NCBI GenBank assembly: GCA_021737785.1
Contig: JAIPDI010000038.1
Span: 1-52,261, forward strand
Origin: Deltaproteobacteria bacterium
GTDB taxonomy: Bacteria > Desulfobacterota > DSM-4660 > Desulfatiglandales > Desulfatiglandaceae
Length of the DNA stretch: 52,261 nt
Reading direction: 5' to 3'
The position numbers and the translations under genes are program-made. Positions 44,786 through 51,974 of the stretch are shown one piece after another (the stretch's first letter is position 1; every line of letters starts with the position of its first letter). The notes beneath the pieces are model-generated. The model saw nothing but the letters and a program-made list of their open reading frames with translations. It was not told where the DNA came from and ran no database searches.

Positions 44786-46587
44786 TCTTTGAAAAACGCC
44801 TCCTGCATTTCAACGGTCAGACCGTCGCCATTCATAAGCCGCTCTGCCAGACCGCCCATTTTGGGCAATTCATAGGCGAAGAAAAATCGTAGGGCATACA
44901 GCTTGCCCTGATAGAAATTCTTTTCCTTCTCCAACGCAGCCCCGTCCAGGCCCTTCACCAGGATGACCCCCTGTTTGAGCCACTGCCAGGCTATCGCCAC
45001 GATTCCGAAAAGCTTCAGGTACAAGGTCGCGTCGGCCAGAAAAAGTGCCGGGCCCCCTTTGGCAGCCACATTTTTGAGATGCTTGGTCACTTCCTCCAAC
45101 AGGATCAGTGCCTGTTCAAGCGCATCGGCATGGGGGCGTAGAGGTTCTTCCCCTATGGCCTGGGAGATGGTCTTGCGCACCTCCTCGCCAAAGAGTCCGA
45201 ATGCCTTACCCCCCCTCATCATGACCTTCCGGCCCAGCAGGTCCAGGCCCTGGATCCCGGTGGTCCCCTCATGAATGGGATGTATCCGTGCGTCCCGGTA
45301 GTACTGCTCCAGGGGGTAATCATCACAATAACCGGAACCCCCGAGGCACTGAAGTCCCTGACTGATGGACAGGATGCCGACCTCGGATGGATAGGATTTG
45401 GCCACAGGGGTGAGAAGATCCAGCAAAAGGGAATACTTCTCTGCCTCTTCATCGCTCCCCACCCTTTTCAAATCCACATACTTGCTGCATTGCAGCAGCA
45501 GGGAAAGAGACCCTTCCACCACTGCACGCTGGAACAGCAGCATACGTTTCACGTCGGCGTGTTCAATAATGGGCACCGGGGGAAGAGAAGGGTCCTTCTC
45601 AGTAATCATCCGCCCCTGTTTTCGGATTCTCGCATACTCAAGGGAAGCATAGTAGGCCGCTGTGGCCATGGCAGCAGCCCCGATGCCGACACCGATCCGC
45701 GATTCATTCATCATCTGAAACATATACCGGAGGCCGTTATGAGGCTCTCCCACCAGATAGCCCCGGCAGTCATCTTTGTCTCCGATGCTGAGCTGTGCAA
45801 TGGGGCATCCCCGGTAACCCAGTTTATGAAAAATTCCCGAGGTGATGACATCATTGGAGACCAGATCCCCTGTTTCGGTAATCCGCTTTTTCGGCACCGC
45901 AAATAAGGAGATGCCCTTGACCCCGGCAGGCGCCCCCTTGATTTTGGCAAGCATCAGGTGCACCACATTTTCGACCCCGTCGTGATCTCCTCCCGAGATG
46001 AAAATTTTCTGCCCCCGGATCCTGAAATATCCCTCCTCGGTGGGTTCAGCTGTTGTGACAATATCGGCAAGAGAACTGCCCGCCTCCGGTTCTGTCAGGG
46101 CCATGGTCCCCTGCCATCGGCCGCTTCGCATGTTGGGAACAAAGACGTCGTACAACGCCTTGTTTCCAAAATTTTCAATGAGCCGCGCGGCCCCATCGGA
46201 GAGTCCGGGATAGACGGCCGCCGAGTAATTGGCCGAGCAGAAGATAAAATGGCAAGTGTCCGCCATGATCTGGGGAAGCTGCTGTCCGTCCAGCTCTTCG
46301 GGAACCGTCATGGCGATCCATCCCCCTTGGCCGAATGTTCTCATCACCTCTCTCACCGATGGGTGGACCTTTACCACTTCACCCACCAGTTCCGGAGGGT
46401 TTCGGTCCATTTCCTGGAAATGGGGCCACAGGAGTCCTTGAGCCAATTCCCAGGCAGCCTGAAGCACCATGTCCAGCATCTTTTGATCGTATTCTTCGTA
46501 GTACCCATACCGGGTCAGCGAGGCCGCATCGAATACCTCGTACAGGAGAAATTTCAGGTTCCTCATGCTCATGAACTTCTCAGCCAA
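44782..46587 (-). CDS. Acyl-CoA dehydrogenase, ~600-residue family
   Basis: The 601-residue flavoenzyme has the acyl-CoA dehydrogenase core (GTMALTEPEAGSSL and IRGQKIFISGG for FAD and substrate, SRIGVGIGAAA) and an extra C-terminal domain of about 130 residues, as in the DmdC-like long family. The likely catalytic Glu is in IHEGTTGIQGLDLLGRK. Such enzymes oxidise acyl-CoAs in beta-oxidation or related routes. I chose TTG 46587, which has an AGGAGG site seven bases away; an ATG six codons earlier overlaps that site. It points toward the HD gene, overlapping it by four bases at the 3' ends. Confidence 0.9.
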   Translation of the reverse strand: MAEKFMSMRNLKFLLYEVFDAASLTRYGYYEEYDQKMLDMVLQAAWELAQGLLWPHFQEMDRNPPELVGEVVKVHPSVREVMRTFGQGGWIAMTVPEELDGQQLPQIMADTCHFIFCSANYSAAVYPGLSDGAARLIENFGNKALYDVFVPNMRSGRWQGTMALTEPEAGSSLADIVTTAEPTEEGYFRIRGQKIFISGGDHDGVENVVHLMLAKIKGAPAGVKGISLFAVPKKRITETGDLVSNDVITSGIFHKLGYRGCPIAQLSIGDKDDCRGYLVGEPHNGLRYMFQMMNESRIGVGIGAAAMATAAYYASLEYARIRKQGRMITEKDPSLPPVPIIEHADVKRMLLFQRAVVEGSLSLLLQCSKYVDLKRVGSDEEAEKYSLLLDLLTPVAKSYPSEVGILSISQGLQCLGGSGYCDDYPLEQYYRDARIHPIHEGTTGIQGLDLLGRKVMMRGGKAFGLFGEEVRKTISQAIGEEPLRPHADALEQALILLEEVTKHLKNVAAKGGPALFLADATLYLKLFGIVAIAWQWLKQGVILVKGLDGAALEKEKNFYQGKLYALRFFFAYELPKMGGLAERLMNGDGLTVEMQEAFFKD

Positions 46588-47084
46588 AATACCCCCTCCT
46601 CTCATGTGAGCCTATTTTTTTTGCCATTATTAAATTGTTTTCCGGCCATGCAAAGTTAATTGACAAGGCACTCAATGGGGATTCCGCCATCAGGTGACCC
46701 TCAGGTTTAGGGCGGAATGGTCCATGATTCGGCCTTGCGCGTAAGATGGATCAATCTACAGCGATTAGCAACAAGATGCCAAATAAAAAAATCGAAACGT
46801 GCGGGTATTTCTCATGCAAATACGGTTTTTACCCCATTGTCCCTGGATTGAGAAATGAACATAGTATCTCTGAAACTCACAGGAAATACAGCTCTCACAA
46901 TAGATGGTTGGCAGAGGAACAGTTCAAATCTTTGCTGAAGGACACCGGTGATATCTTTGTCTTGTGGGTCCCGCTCTCCCACTGGGCAAGAAGACCAGCG
47001 TCCCCTGCGCTGGTGGGGGGAGTGTGGTGTAACCGTGAGGCCACCTGAGAGCTTTGCCTGCGTCGCTCTTCTCGGCACTCCTTC
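46588..47084. other. Spacer with a doubtful ORF
   Basis: An open frame at 46746-47048 (100 codons, plus strand) has no ribosome site and an unconvincing composition; it contains a short Cys-containing stretch (CGYFSCKYGFYPIVPG). I would not call it a gene without homologues. The rest of the spacer shows no feature apart from AT-rich sequence upstream of the acyl-CoA dehydrogenase. Confidence 0.35.
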
Positions 47085-47141
47085 AAAAACCCTGAACCTT
47101 GTCGTTTTCCTCCAACGATAAGGTCCAGGGTTTTCTTTTTT
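47085..47141. terminator. Bidirectional terminator-like hairpin
   Basis: AAAACCCTG-A-ACCTT-G-TCGTT pairs with AACGA-T-AAGGT-C-CAGGGTTTT around a short loop; a T-run (TTTTCTTTTTT) follows on the plus strand and a shorter one on the minus strand. It closes the core region before the tRNA-Arg remnant. Confidence 0.75.
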
Positions 47142-47186
47142 GCCGACAAGGATGTATTGACCGATATGGACTCCGATCTGTCGCCT

Positions 47187-47214
47187 AAAAAAAGGACCTA
47201 GCCGAGATCGGCTA
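47187..47214 (-). terminator. Terminator behind tRNA-Arg 3' fragment
   Basis: On the minus strand TAGCCGA-TC-TCGGCTA is followed by GGTCC and seven T. It lies 15 bases past the CCA of the tRNA-Arg fragment, the place of a native tRNA terminator, which marks this copy as the chromosomal end. Confidence 0.7.
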
Positions 47215-47228
47215 AGCCCTTAATTTTC

Positions 47229-47268
47229 TGGCGCGCCTGGGAGGATTCGGACCCCCGATTTGCGGATT
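47229..47268 (-). other. att site: 3' fragment of tRNA-Arg, copy 1
   Basis: Read on the minus strand the 40 bases run from the anticodon loop/stem (AATCCGC) through the T-arm (GGGGG-TCCGAAT-CCTCC) to acceptor strand and CCA (CAGGCGCGCCA). This matches the 3' half of bacterial tRNA-Arg genes. No 5' half is adjacent. With the terminator next to it, it represents the displaced chromosomal end of a tRNA-Arg used as integration site, so an island extends to the right. Confidence 0.75.
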
Positions 47269-47826
47269 GGAACTCGGCTCCTTGAAGCATCCGTGGGAAG
47301 GTATGGGAATAAATCAAGCATGTTATAGGTTGTAGATCACATCAAATTGTGCGGGAATGAATCCGTGGTTTGCACCCTATACATGGGCGCAGGATAAGGC
47401 ATGGACCTGGATCTCAGGGCACAGGGCCAGGCGCGACGTGTAAGAGTCAAGGAAACATGGGCGCGAAACCTTTTTCGAGAGGCCGTACAAATGACGGTTT
47501 GCAACCAGCTCTGCAGGTGAATGCCTTGGCATTCTGATGGACCATTGGGTGGGATCGCTTCCCTCATGTATCAGCGATTGATCCCAGGCTTCTCTTCCTA
47601 AAATAAGTCCAGGCTTTCTAAATTTAGTGAATCAAGCCACCAAATCCCTTGACTCAATAAGATATTTTTTTGTATAGGTCCATAGCGCTTACAGGTGAAT
47701 TCACACTGGATTGACGCTTGAAGATGAATCCCTTTCCAGCATTCACAAAATCGGTAAAGCAAAATATTCCCAGAACCTTGATATAAGTGTCCACATATCA
47801 TTTGTGAGCCTGTGAACGTTCTTTGA
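47269..47826. other. Island left margin without recognisable genes
   Basis: About 560 bases with no supported gene. Minus-strand open frames at 47337-47567 and 47598-47801 have no ribosome sites and encode sequences I cannot match. This may be decayed cargo. Confidence 0.4.
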
Positions 47827-48027
47827 CTTGAACATGATATCCGCGCACAGATACTGCCGGGCGATGCGGCGCTGGTTAGAAAGACGCCTTATGGAGATCT
47901 TTTTAGAATTCGTGGTGACCTCATTGGCCCGAATGGCGTCAAACTTCGTGTTGTTGCCATCTGGATGACGGAGGAAGTGTCCGGTGAAACCAAACTTATC
48001 ACTCTGTTCCCGGACAAGGAGGTATAG
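47827..48027 (+). pseudogene. DUF6883-like protein, 5'-truncated
   Basis: The open frame reads LEHDIRAQILPGDAALVRKT, then PYGDLFRIRGDLIGPNG, RVVAIWMTEE and ITLFPDKEV before a stop. The second half matches the C-terminal part of the small DUF6883 family. A TGA precedes the frame and there is no start codon before the conserved part, so the N-terminal third is missing. DUF6883 genes often precede a DUF4926 gene, as here with a 2-base gap. Function of the pair is unknown; a toxin-antitoxin-like role has been considered for such pairs but is not shown by this sequence. Confidence 0.6.
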
Positions 48028-48029
48028 AA

Positions 48030-48284
48030 ATGAATTATGAATTATTTACCCGTGTATCTTTGGCGGTAGATCTGCCTGAATATGGTCTCAAAAAAGGAGA
48101 TATCGCCACCATTGTGGACCGGCACGAAGGTGGTCCCGGCCAGGAGGCAGGCTATTCTCTGGAAGTATTCAATGCTGTGGGGAATACCATCGCTGTCGTT
48201 GTTGTGGAGGAGTCAAAGATCTTTCCTGTTCACGAGAATGAGATCCTTCAGGTTCGACAGTTTGACAACATCTCTGCGATATAA
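48030..48284 (+). CDS. DUF4926 protein
   Basis: The 84-residue product matches DUF4926: VSLAVDLPEYGLKKGDIATIV, then YSLEVFNAVGNTIAVVVVEES and a final PVHENEILQVR. It is a small beta-barrel-like, soluble protein of unknown function. ATG 48030 has an aaggagg site located in the end of the DUF6883-like frame, so the two were co-translated. The gene looks intact although its partner is truncated. Confidence 0.8.
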   Translation: MNYELFTRVSLAVDLPEYGLKKGDIATIVDRHEGGPGQEAGYSLEVFNAVGNTIAVVVVEESKIFPVHENEILQVRQFDNISAI

Positions 48285-48364
48285 CCACCTGCACTGCCAG
48301 AAACTGCATGCTGACTCTTCCTGCCTCTATTTTTTTGAGCGAGGTGAACCTTATTCCAGGGAGC

Positions 48365-48404
48365 TGGCGCGCCTGGGAGCATTCGGACCCCCGATTTGCG
48401 GATT
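48365..48404 (-). other. att site: 3' fragment of tRNA-Arg, copy 2
   Basis: This 40-base segment repeats 47229-47268 with one mismatch (T-stem base at 48380 region), giving direct repeats 1.1 kb apart that enclose the DUF6883/DUF4926 pair. There is no terminator next to this copy. It looks like an internal junction of two neighbouring integrations or the end of a small element. Confidence 0.72.
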
Positions 48405-48551
48405 ATAAGTTAGATTCATGATATGCTTTAGTGTATAAGTTGTTGTTATTATTGACTTTCGATTTTTAAAAATCTATATTTTTGGTCGTTTTTGGGTACG
48501 ACACTCCCCGACACTCCTAGCTTGGCATTCCGTTCGCCATGGCGATCCTCC

Positions 48552-48803
48552 TTACGAATACGACAATGTGGCCCGATCGCCCCACACCTGATTGTAATCG
48601 TTGGTCCCGCCGGCGAATTTTCTGGCCGTCTCATTTTTGGATCCATCATAGAGGAATTTCCGGATCTGCGACGCGGCCGCACTGGTGGGCGTGCCGGGCG
48701 GTGCCCGGCCTTGGTAAAGAGCCAGGTTACTCCCATCGTACTCGATCAGGCGCGTCAGATCGGATTCTTCAAAGGGATACTGGATGGTTCTGGAGTTGAT
48801 CAT
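48552..48803 (-). CDS. Small phage-type protein
   Basis: The 83-residue product starts MINSRTIQYPFEESDLTR behind a near-perfect AAAGGAGG site. Its pattern (a YDGSN turn, PGTPTSAAASQIRKFLYDG, then a final NDYNQVWGDRATLSYS) recalls short proteins encoded in tailed-phage genomes, often in structural regions; I cannot assign a function. It stands alone, between a minus-strand terminator upstream and the tRNA-Arg fragment downstream, so it is probably a prophage remnant. Confidence 0.6.
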   Translation of the reverse strand: MINSRTIQYPFEESDLTRLIEYDGSNLALYQGRAPPGTPTSAAASQIRKFLYDGSKNETARKFAGGTNDYNQVWGDRATLSYS

Positions 48804-48852
48804 GGATGGGACCTCCTTTCGTTGGTTCGTTGGGTTTATCCAAGAGGCATGG

Positions 48853-48894
48853 AAAAACAAAAAGGCCGGTACGGATTGCCTCCATACCAGCCTT
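48853..48894 (-). terminator. Rho-independent terminator
   Basis: On the minus strand AAGGCTGGTA pairs with TACCGGCCTT, followed by TTTTGTTTTT. It would end a transcript arriving from the right, 50 bases before the phage-type gene, which therefore needs its own promoter or read-through. Confidence 0.7.
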
Positions 48895-48989
48895 ATCTCT
48901 CGCCCCGGGCGGATCAGGCCCGGACGCCTTTTATCTCAATATTTTTGATATTATCTTTCCCAATTAAGGCAAATGTCAAGTAAAAATCC

Positions 48990-49018
48990 TTGACAATGGA
49001 AAAAATCGGATACATAAA
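48990..49018 (+). promoter_or_regulatory. Candidate promoter reading into the cassette array
   Basis: TTGACA at 48990-48995 and CATAAA at 49013-49018 with 17-base spacing. It lies about 150 bases before the first attC-type site and could express cassette genes, as a Pc promoter does in integrons. Confidence 0.35.
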
Positions 49019-49164
49019 AACCCTATCCAACAATTCGGCAACTCTTCACCTCACAGCCAAACAGCTACCGCAGCTTAGGCACCTCCTCAATGCATCATCT
49101 TTTCCCGTAACAGCGATGATTCGAAAGCGATTGGCAAAGTTCAGGAATATGTTAGGGTGACGGT

Positions 49165-49275
49165 ATCCAACAATGAGATGGCCAAAAGAGATGGATTATA
49201 TCAACTCTTATGTCGTTTTTTTGGATTCCAATATGAAACCTGTTCAATAATGCTGTCGGATAATACTATTTAGGC
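49165..49275 (+). repeat. attC-type recombination site 1 (long, VCR-like)
   Basis: The 111-base element starts with an RYYYAAC box (ATCCAAC, 49165) and ends at ACTAT-TTAGGC, where the next cassette begins; the expected G before TTAGGC is missing. It is homologous over its whole length, about three quarters identical by eye, with site 4 at 51323-51435. Both copies keep an imperfect inverted symmetry. An attI identity is the alternative. Confidence 0.6.
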
Positions 49276-49286
49276 ACCGTTAGATC

Positions 49287-49514
49287 ATGCAAGAAGAGGA
49301 ACCAGATCTAGAGTATTTGATCTCGTATATCCCGCCTATCCCCAGGCCGGAACTGGACGCTATTCAGCGGGTGCTGAGCAAGGCGGATCCGTTCGTCCCG
49401 GGTGTGGCCTTGGAGGATCAGGAGGTGTCGTCAAGTATTGCCGCGGCAGATGCTGTACCGGGAGGAGTACATCCTTCTGGTGGATCTAAACATTGTCACG
49501 CGTTGGGTCGGTGA
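49287..49514 (+). CDS. Cassette A hypothetical protein, possibly frameshifted
   Basis: The frame from ATG 49287 gives 75 residues (MQEEEPDLEYLISYIPPIPR start, then PELDAIQRVLSKADPFVPG). After about residue 42 the +1 frame looks more protein-like (QMLYREEYILLVDLNIVTRW, ending GESLVRS at about 49530), so one base may have been lost or gained near 49410. No ribosome site precedes the ATG. It is the only gene between attC sites 1 and 2. Family unknown to me. Confidence 0.45.
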   Translation: MQEEEPDLEYLISYIPPIPRPELDAIQRVLSKADPFVPGVALEDQEVSSSIAAADAVPGGVHPSGGSKHCHALGR

Positions 49515-49551
49515 ATCTCTTGTTCGGTCGTGAGTGCCTTCTGAAGCGGGG

Positions 49552-49616
49552 GCCTAACAAACGAGGCGTTGCACCTGACAGCGCCTCGTGCGCCGCAGGT
49601 GAACGCCAGTGTAGGT
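49552..49616 (+). repeat. attC site 2
   Basis: R'' box GCCTAAC at 49552 is the exact complement of the cassette start (G)TTAGGC. The arms GGCGTT-G-CACCTG-A-C and GCAGGTGAACGCC pair almost perfectly with two unpaired bases on one side, the extrahelical bases typical of attC. The end box GTGTAGGT deviates from GTTRRRY by an inserted G, which may weaken recombination here. Confidence 0.8.
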
Positions 49617-49631
49617 AATACAGAATATACA

Positions 49632-50627
49632 GTGGAATCACAACAAAATATAATTTCAGCAGCAGCGAATTATCTATCAGATGAACCAGATAAATGGCAT
49701 CTGTTCATCATGACATTGATAGAAAATATTTGTCGTGGTGATAAACTACATTTGGAATCTAATATACATACATTTTCTGATGATGCCAGAGATCTGCTTT
49801 CGGATACACTAATAGAGGTCCTTATGGATCCACAGATGGCATACTCAATTGAATTATGTAGAAACGAAAGTGATGCGCGGGATTTGATTATAGACAGCCT
49901 CTGCCAAAATCTCGATGATTTTTATATTCCGGATAGTGAATTAGATAAAAGTTATGGGCCTATAGTTGATTTGATGGATGTCGCTTACGATGGCACGAGT
50001 TATGATTTAAGGCCAGGGGATGCTCCGGATGTGTTTACAAACTTTGGTCATAATCGTTCGAGTAGTGGGTATCATTCTTTTGAACCTTTCCTTATTAAAT
50101 ATGTACCCAGTGACATAAAAACAATTGTTGATAAGTCATTTCTTTATACCAAATCCAATGTGAATCAGGTTTCTTCACCTCTTATTCGCTTAGATGTTAT
50201 AAGTAGTGATTTATATAAATCTTTAATAGAGCATCCAGACTTACTAAAGGCATTAAACTGGAGAGCTTTTGAGAAATTATTAGCAGACATTCTCACTTCA
50301 ATGGGGTTCTCGATAGAATTACAAAGCGGAACTAAAGACGAAGGTATAGATTTATTTGCAATAAAGAAAGATAGCACATTAGGTGAACATAGATATCTTC
50401 TCCAAGCTAAGCGCTATAAAAATAAAGTCGGTGTTGAACCTGTAAGACAGCTTTTATTCTTACATAACCATTATCGTGCAACAAAATCATGTATCGCAAC
50501 TACTTCGGAATTCACGAAAGGTGCTTGGCAGCTGGCAAGGCAATATCGTTGGCAACTTGAATTGAGAGATATACATGGCATTACGGAATGGTTGAAATCT
50601 GCCACTCCCTTTAAGGATATTTTCTGA
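49632..50627 (+). CDS. Cassette B: Mrr-like restriction endonuclease-fold protein
   Basis: The C-terminal 130 residues match the Mrr_cat/PD-(D/E)xK nuclease fold: NWRAFEKLLADILTSMGF, then GTKDEGIDLFAIKK with the catalytic Asp, and LLQAKRYKNKVG with the Q-x-K pair, followed by ATTSEFTKGAWQLARQ. Mrr-type enzymes cut modified DNA and act in phage defence. The N-terminal 200 residues are of unknown fold and may sense the target. The base composition is far more AT-rich than the core, a sign of recent transfer. The start is probably GTG 49632, just past attC site 2; the frame is open through the attC. Confidence 0.8.
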   Translation: MESQQNIISAAANYLSDEPDKWHLFIMTLIENICRGDKLHLESNIHTFSDDARDLLSDTLIEVLMDPQMAYSIELCRNESDARDLIIDSLCQNLDDFYIPDSELDKSYGPIVDLMDVAYDGTSYDLRPGDAPDVFTNFGHNRSSSGYHSFEPFLIKYVPSDIKTIVDKSFLYTKSNVNQVSSPLIRLDVISSDLYKSLIEHPDLLKALNWRAFEKLLADILTSMGFSIELQSGTKDEGIDLFAIKKDSTLGEHRYLLQAKRYKNKVGVEPVRQLLFLHNHYRATKSCIATTSEFTKGAWQLARQYRWQLELRDIHGITEWLKSATPFKDIF

Positions 50628-50633
50628 ATAATA

Positions 50634-50697
50634 AACTAACATTGCATAAGCGGATTGGCTAAAAATTAACCAAACAGCTTATGTAAAGCGTCATATC
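50634..50697 (+). repeat. attC-type site 3, degenerate
   Basis: AACTAAC is followed by TTGCATAAGC-G-GATTGG, which pairs with CCAAACAGCTTATGTAA across a short AT-rich loop, again with an extra unpaired G. The terminal box GTCATAT departs from GTTRRRY. The structure fits attC, but the core boxes are eroded. Confidence 0.6.
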
Positions 50698-50718
50698 CGG
50701 ATGTAAGGGGTTCTTTTT

Positions 50719-51162
50719 GTGGTTAAGGGGTGGCAGAGGGGGTTGGGTAGGATTGCCGTTTTGACGGTTGTGTTTGTCGGGATGGGGGGTTTTGTTCTTT
50801 GGGACTAAGACAGGGTGAAAAGGGACTTTTCGGGGCTTAAGGCCTTGCTTTAGGATTTGCGGCATCGGGCGATCAGCGGGGATCAGGTGTTGGCTGTCCG
50901 GTTTGTCGACAAGCAGGCGATGGTCGAAGATGGGAAGACCGGAAAAATCATCAGGGAGCTGGACATATCCACACTGGATCAGGTGAATTACGACATGACC
51001 CTTGGCGATGACATGATCATATTCGACGGGCACGGCACCTCGGCATATAACAGACGCGAGCATGGGGGCGATGTGAGGTTGAAGTCCTGGTTGGGTTTCC
51101 GGAAACATCTCGCTGTGAATTGTACGGGCCTGGTGACGGAGGGGGTGTATCCGGAGGGATAG
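50719..51162 (+). pseudogene. Cassette gene: pseudopilin-like protein with two in-frame stops
   Basis: One frame runs from GTG 50719 (AAGGGG ribosome site) to 51162: a hydrophobic helix (RIAVLTVVFVGMGGFVLWD), TAA, DRVKRDFSGLKALL, TAG, DLRHRAISGDQVLAVRF and a C-terminal part with MIIFDGHGTSAYNRREHGGD and VNCTGLVTEGVYPEG. The layout of one N-terminal helix plus a soluble domain resembles GspH/FimT pseudopilins. Both stops are one C-to-T change away from Gln codons, and the frame is otherwise intact, so this is a young pseudogene unless the stops are read through. The part after the second stop could still be translated from a TTG at 50857. Confidence 0.65.
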
Positions 51163-51322
51163 GATATCTTTAACAGAGGGAGTGTGGGAGGAGACTGGCA
51201 AAGGCGTAAGATTTGGGAGGGCCGCAAATAAAGCAGACTCTTTTAGCCTTGCTAAGGGCTAAAAAATTATACTGAAGGCAGGACCACGATGCGGCATATC
51301 AACAATATGTCACATCGACGAT
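51163..51322. other. Spacer before attC site 4
   Basis: It contains a TTTTAGCC-TTGCTAAG-GGCTAAAA hairpin (51241-51264) without a following T-run on either strand. No gene is seen. It probably belongs to the 3' part of the pseudopilin cassette. Confidence 0.4.
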
Positions 51323-51435
51323 ATCCAACAATGAAAGGACTAAAAAGAGCTGGTTCTTGTTCTTTTGCATGTCGTTTTTTTTCGTTCTAATATCAAATCA
51401 GCTCAATAATACTGTCGGATAATACTATGTTGGGC
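51323..51435 (+). repeat. attC-type recombination site 4 (long, VCR-like)
   Basis: ATCCAAC (51323) fits RYYYAAC and GTTGGGC (51429) fits GTTRRRY exactly, 113 bases end to end. GAGCTGGTT and AATCAGCTC lie symmetrically inside. It is homologous to site 1, including the terminal CTGTCGGATAATACTAT. Cassette C begins at TTGGGC (51430). Confidence 0.7.
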
Positions 51436-51464
51436 TAAAGTCGAAGCAAAAGAGGAGGTCAGAA

Positions 51465-51851
51465 ATGATCAATCAGAATGGGGGCGCAAGCCTTGAAGTG
51501 CTCAAGTGGGTTTTAGGCGTAGCAGTGGCAGCCTTCGTAGCTGGCTTTGGCGTCGTCGCAGTCTTAGATAGGCGGATTGATGACAGGACAGCTGAGACTA
51601 CAACACAGGTCAAATTGTTAAAGGACAAGGTTTCCAAAATCCAGCAGCAACTGGCTGACAAAGACGGCCTGCTTGAACTCAACAGGAAAGTTTCTATCCT
51701 CGCTGGCAAGCAACTACGCTGCACGGCATATCCTGTTGAAGAGAAAGTTGCCCAGCCAAAATGCGGAAACGGCCAGTACCAACTAGCAGCGTGGTGTTCC
51801 GGCGACTGCAGCGGAGATGATGCAAGAGTTACAATTTGCTGCGATAAATGA
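51465..51851 (+). CDS. Cassette C: membrane-anchored protein with Cys-rich tail
   Basis: The 128-residue product starts at ATG 51465 behind a strong gaggagg site. It has one hydrophobic helix (about 13-32, WVLGVAVAAFVAGFGVVAVL), a charged coiled-coil-like segment (VKLLKDKVSKIQQQLADKDG), and a C-terminal domain with six cysteines (LRCTAYP, KCGNGQ, WCSGDCSG, ICCDK), which in the periplasm could form disulfides. No family recognised. It occupies a complete cassette between attC sites 4 and 5, with 38 bases between stop and attC. Confidence 0.75.
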   Translation: MINQNGGASLEVLKWVLGVAVAAFVAGFGVVAVLDRRIDDRTAETTTQVKLLKDKVSKIQQQLADKDGLLELNRKVSILAGKQLRCTAYPVEEKVAQPKCGNGQYQLAAWCSGDCSGDDARVTICCDK

Positions 51852-51888
51852 AATGCTCTGAACTGAGAGCTACCTTTCAACGGTTCGA

Positions 51889-51954
51889 GCCCAACATTCG
51901 CCTGTACGCGGACGCGCGGAAGACCGCCGCGCGCCGGTAAGGCGTTCGTTCGGC
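51889..51954 (+). repeat. attC site 5
   Basis: R'' GCCCAAC (51889) is the exact complement of the cassette C start (G)TTGGGC. CGCCTGTACGCGGACG and CGCCGGTAAGGCG pair with bulges, around a GC-rich spacer (GCGCGG-AAGA-CCGCCGCGC), and the end box GTTCGGC (51948) is close to GTTRRRY. This is the clearest attC of the window. Confidence 0.85.
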
Positions 51955-51974
51955 CTATATAAGGAGTCTTCTTA

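Larger units (their letters stand above)
48804..49164. other. Spacer between phage-type gene and integron array
   Basis: It holds a minus-strand terminator (separate entry), a TTGACA-17-CATAAA promoter candidate at 48990-49018 pointing into the array, and a 54-codon open frame (48996-49160, MEKIGYIKTLSNNS start) without ribosome site. The open frame overlaps the promoter and is doubtful. No integron integrase gene is found here on either strand. Confidence 0.4.

Noticed and set aside
46746-47048. 100-codon plus-strand ORF as a gene
   Set aside because: No ribosome site, unlikely composition, no recognised family.
48996-49160. 54-codon ORF as the end of an integron integrase
   Set aside because: The sequence shows none of the IntI motifs (no RHRY residues or IntI-specific patch) and has no ribosome site.
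51241-51267. Terminator after the pseudopilin-like cassette gene
   Set aside because: The hairpin is followed by A rather than T on the plus strand, and the minus strand lacks a T-run after the stem.
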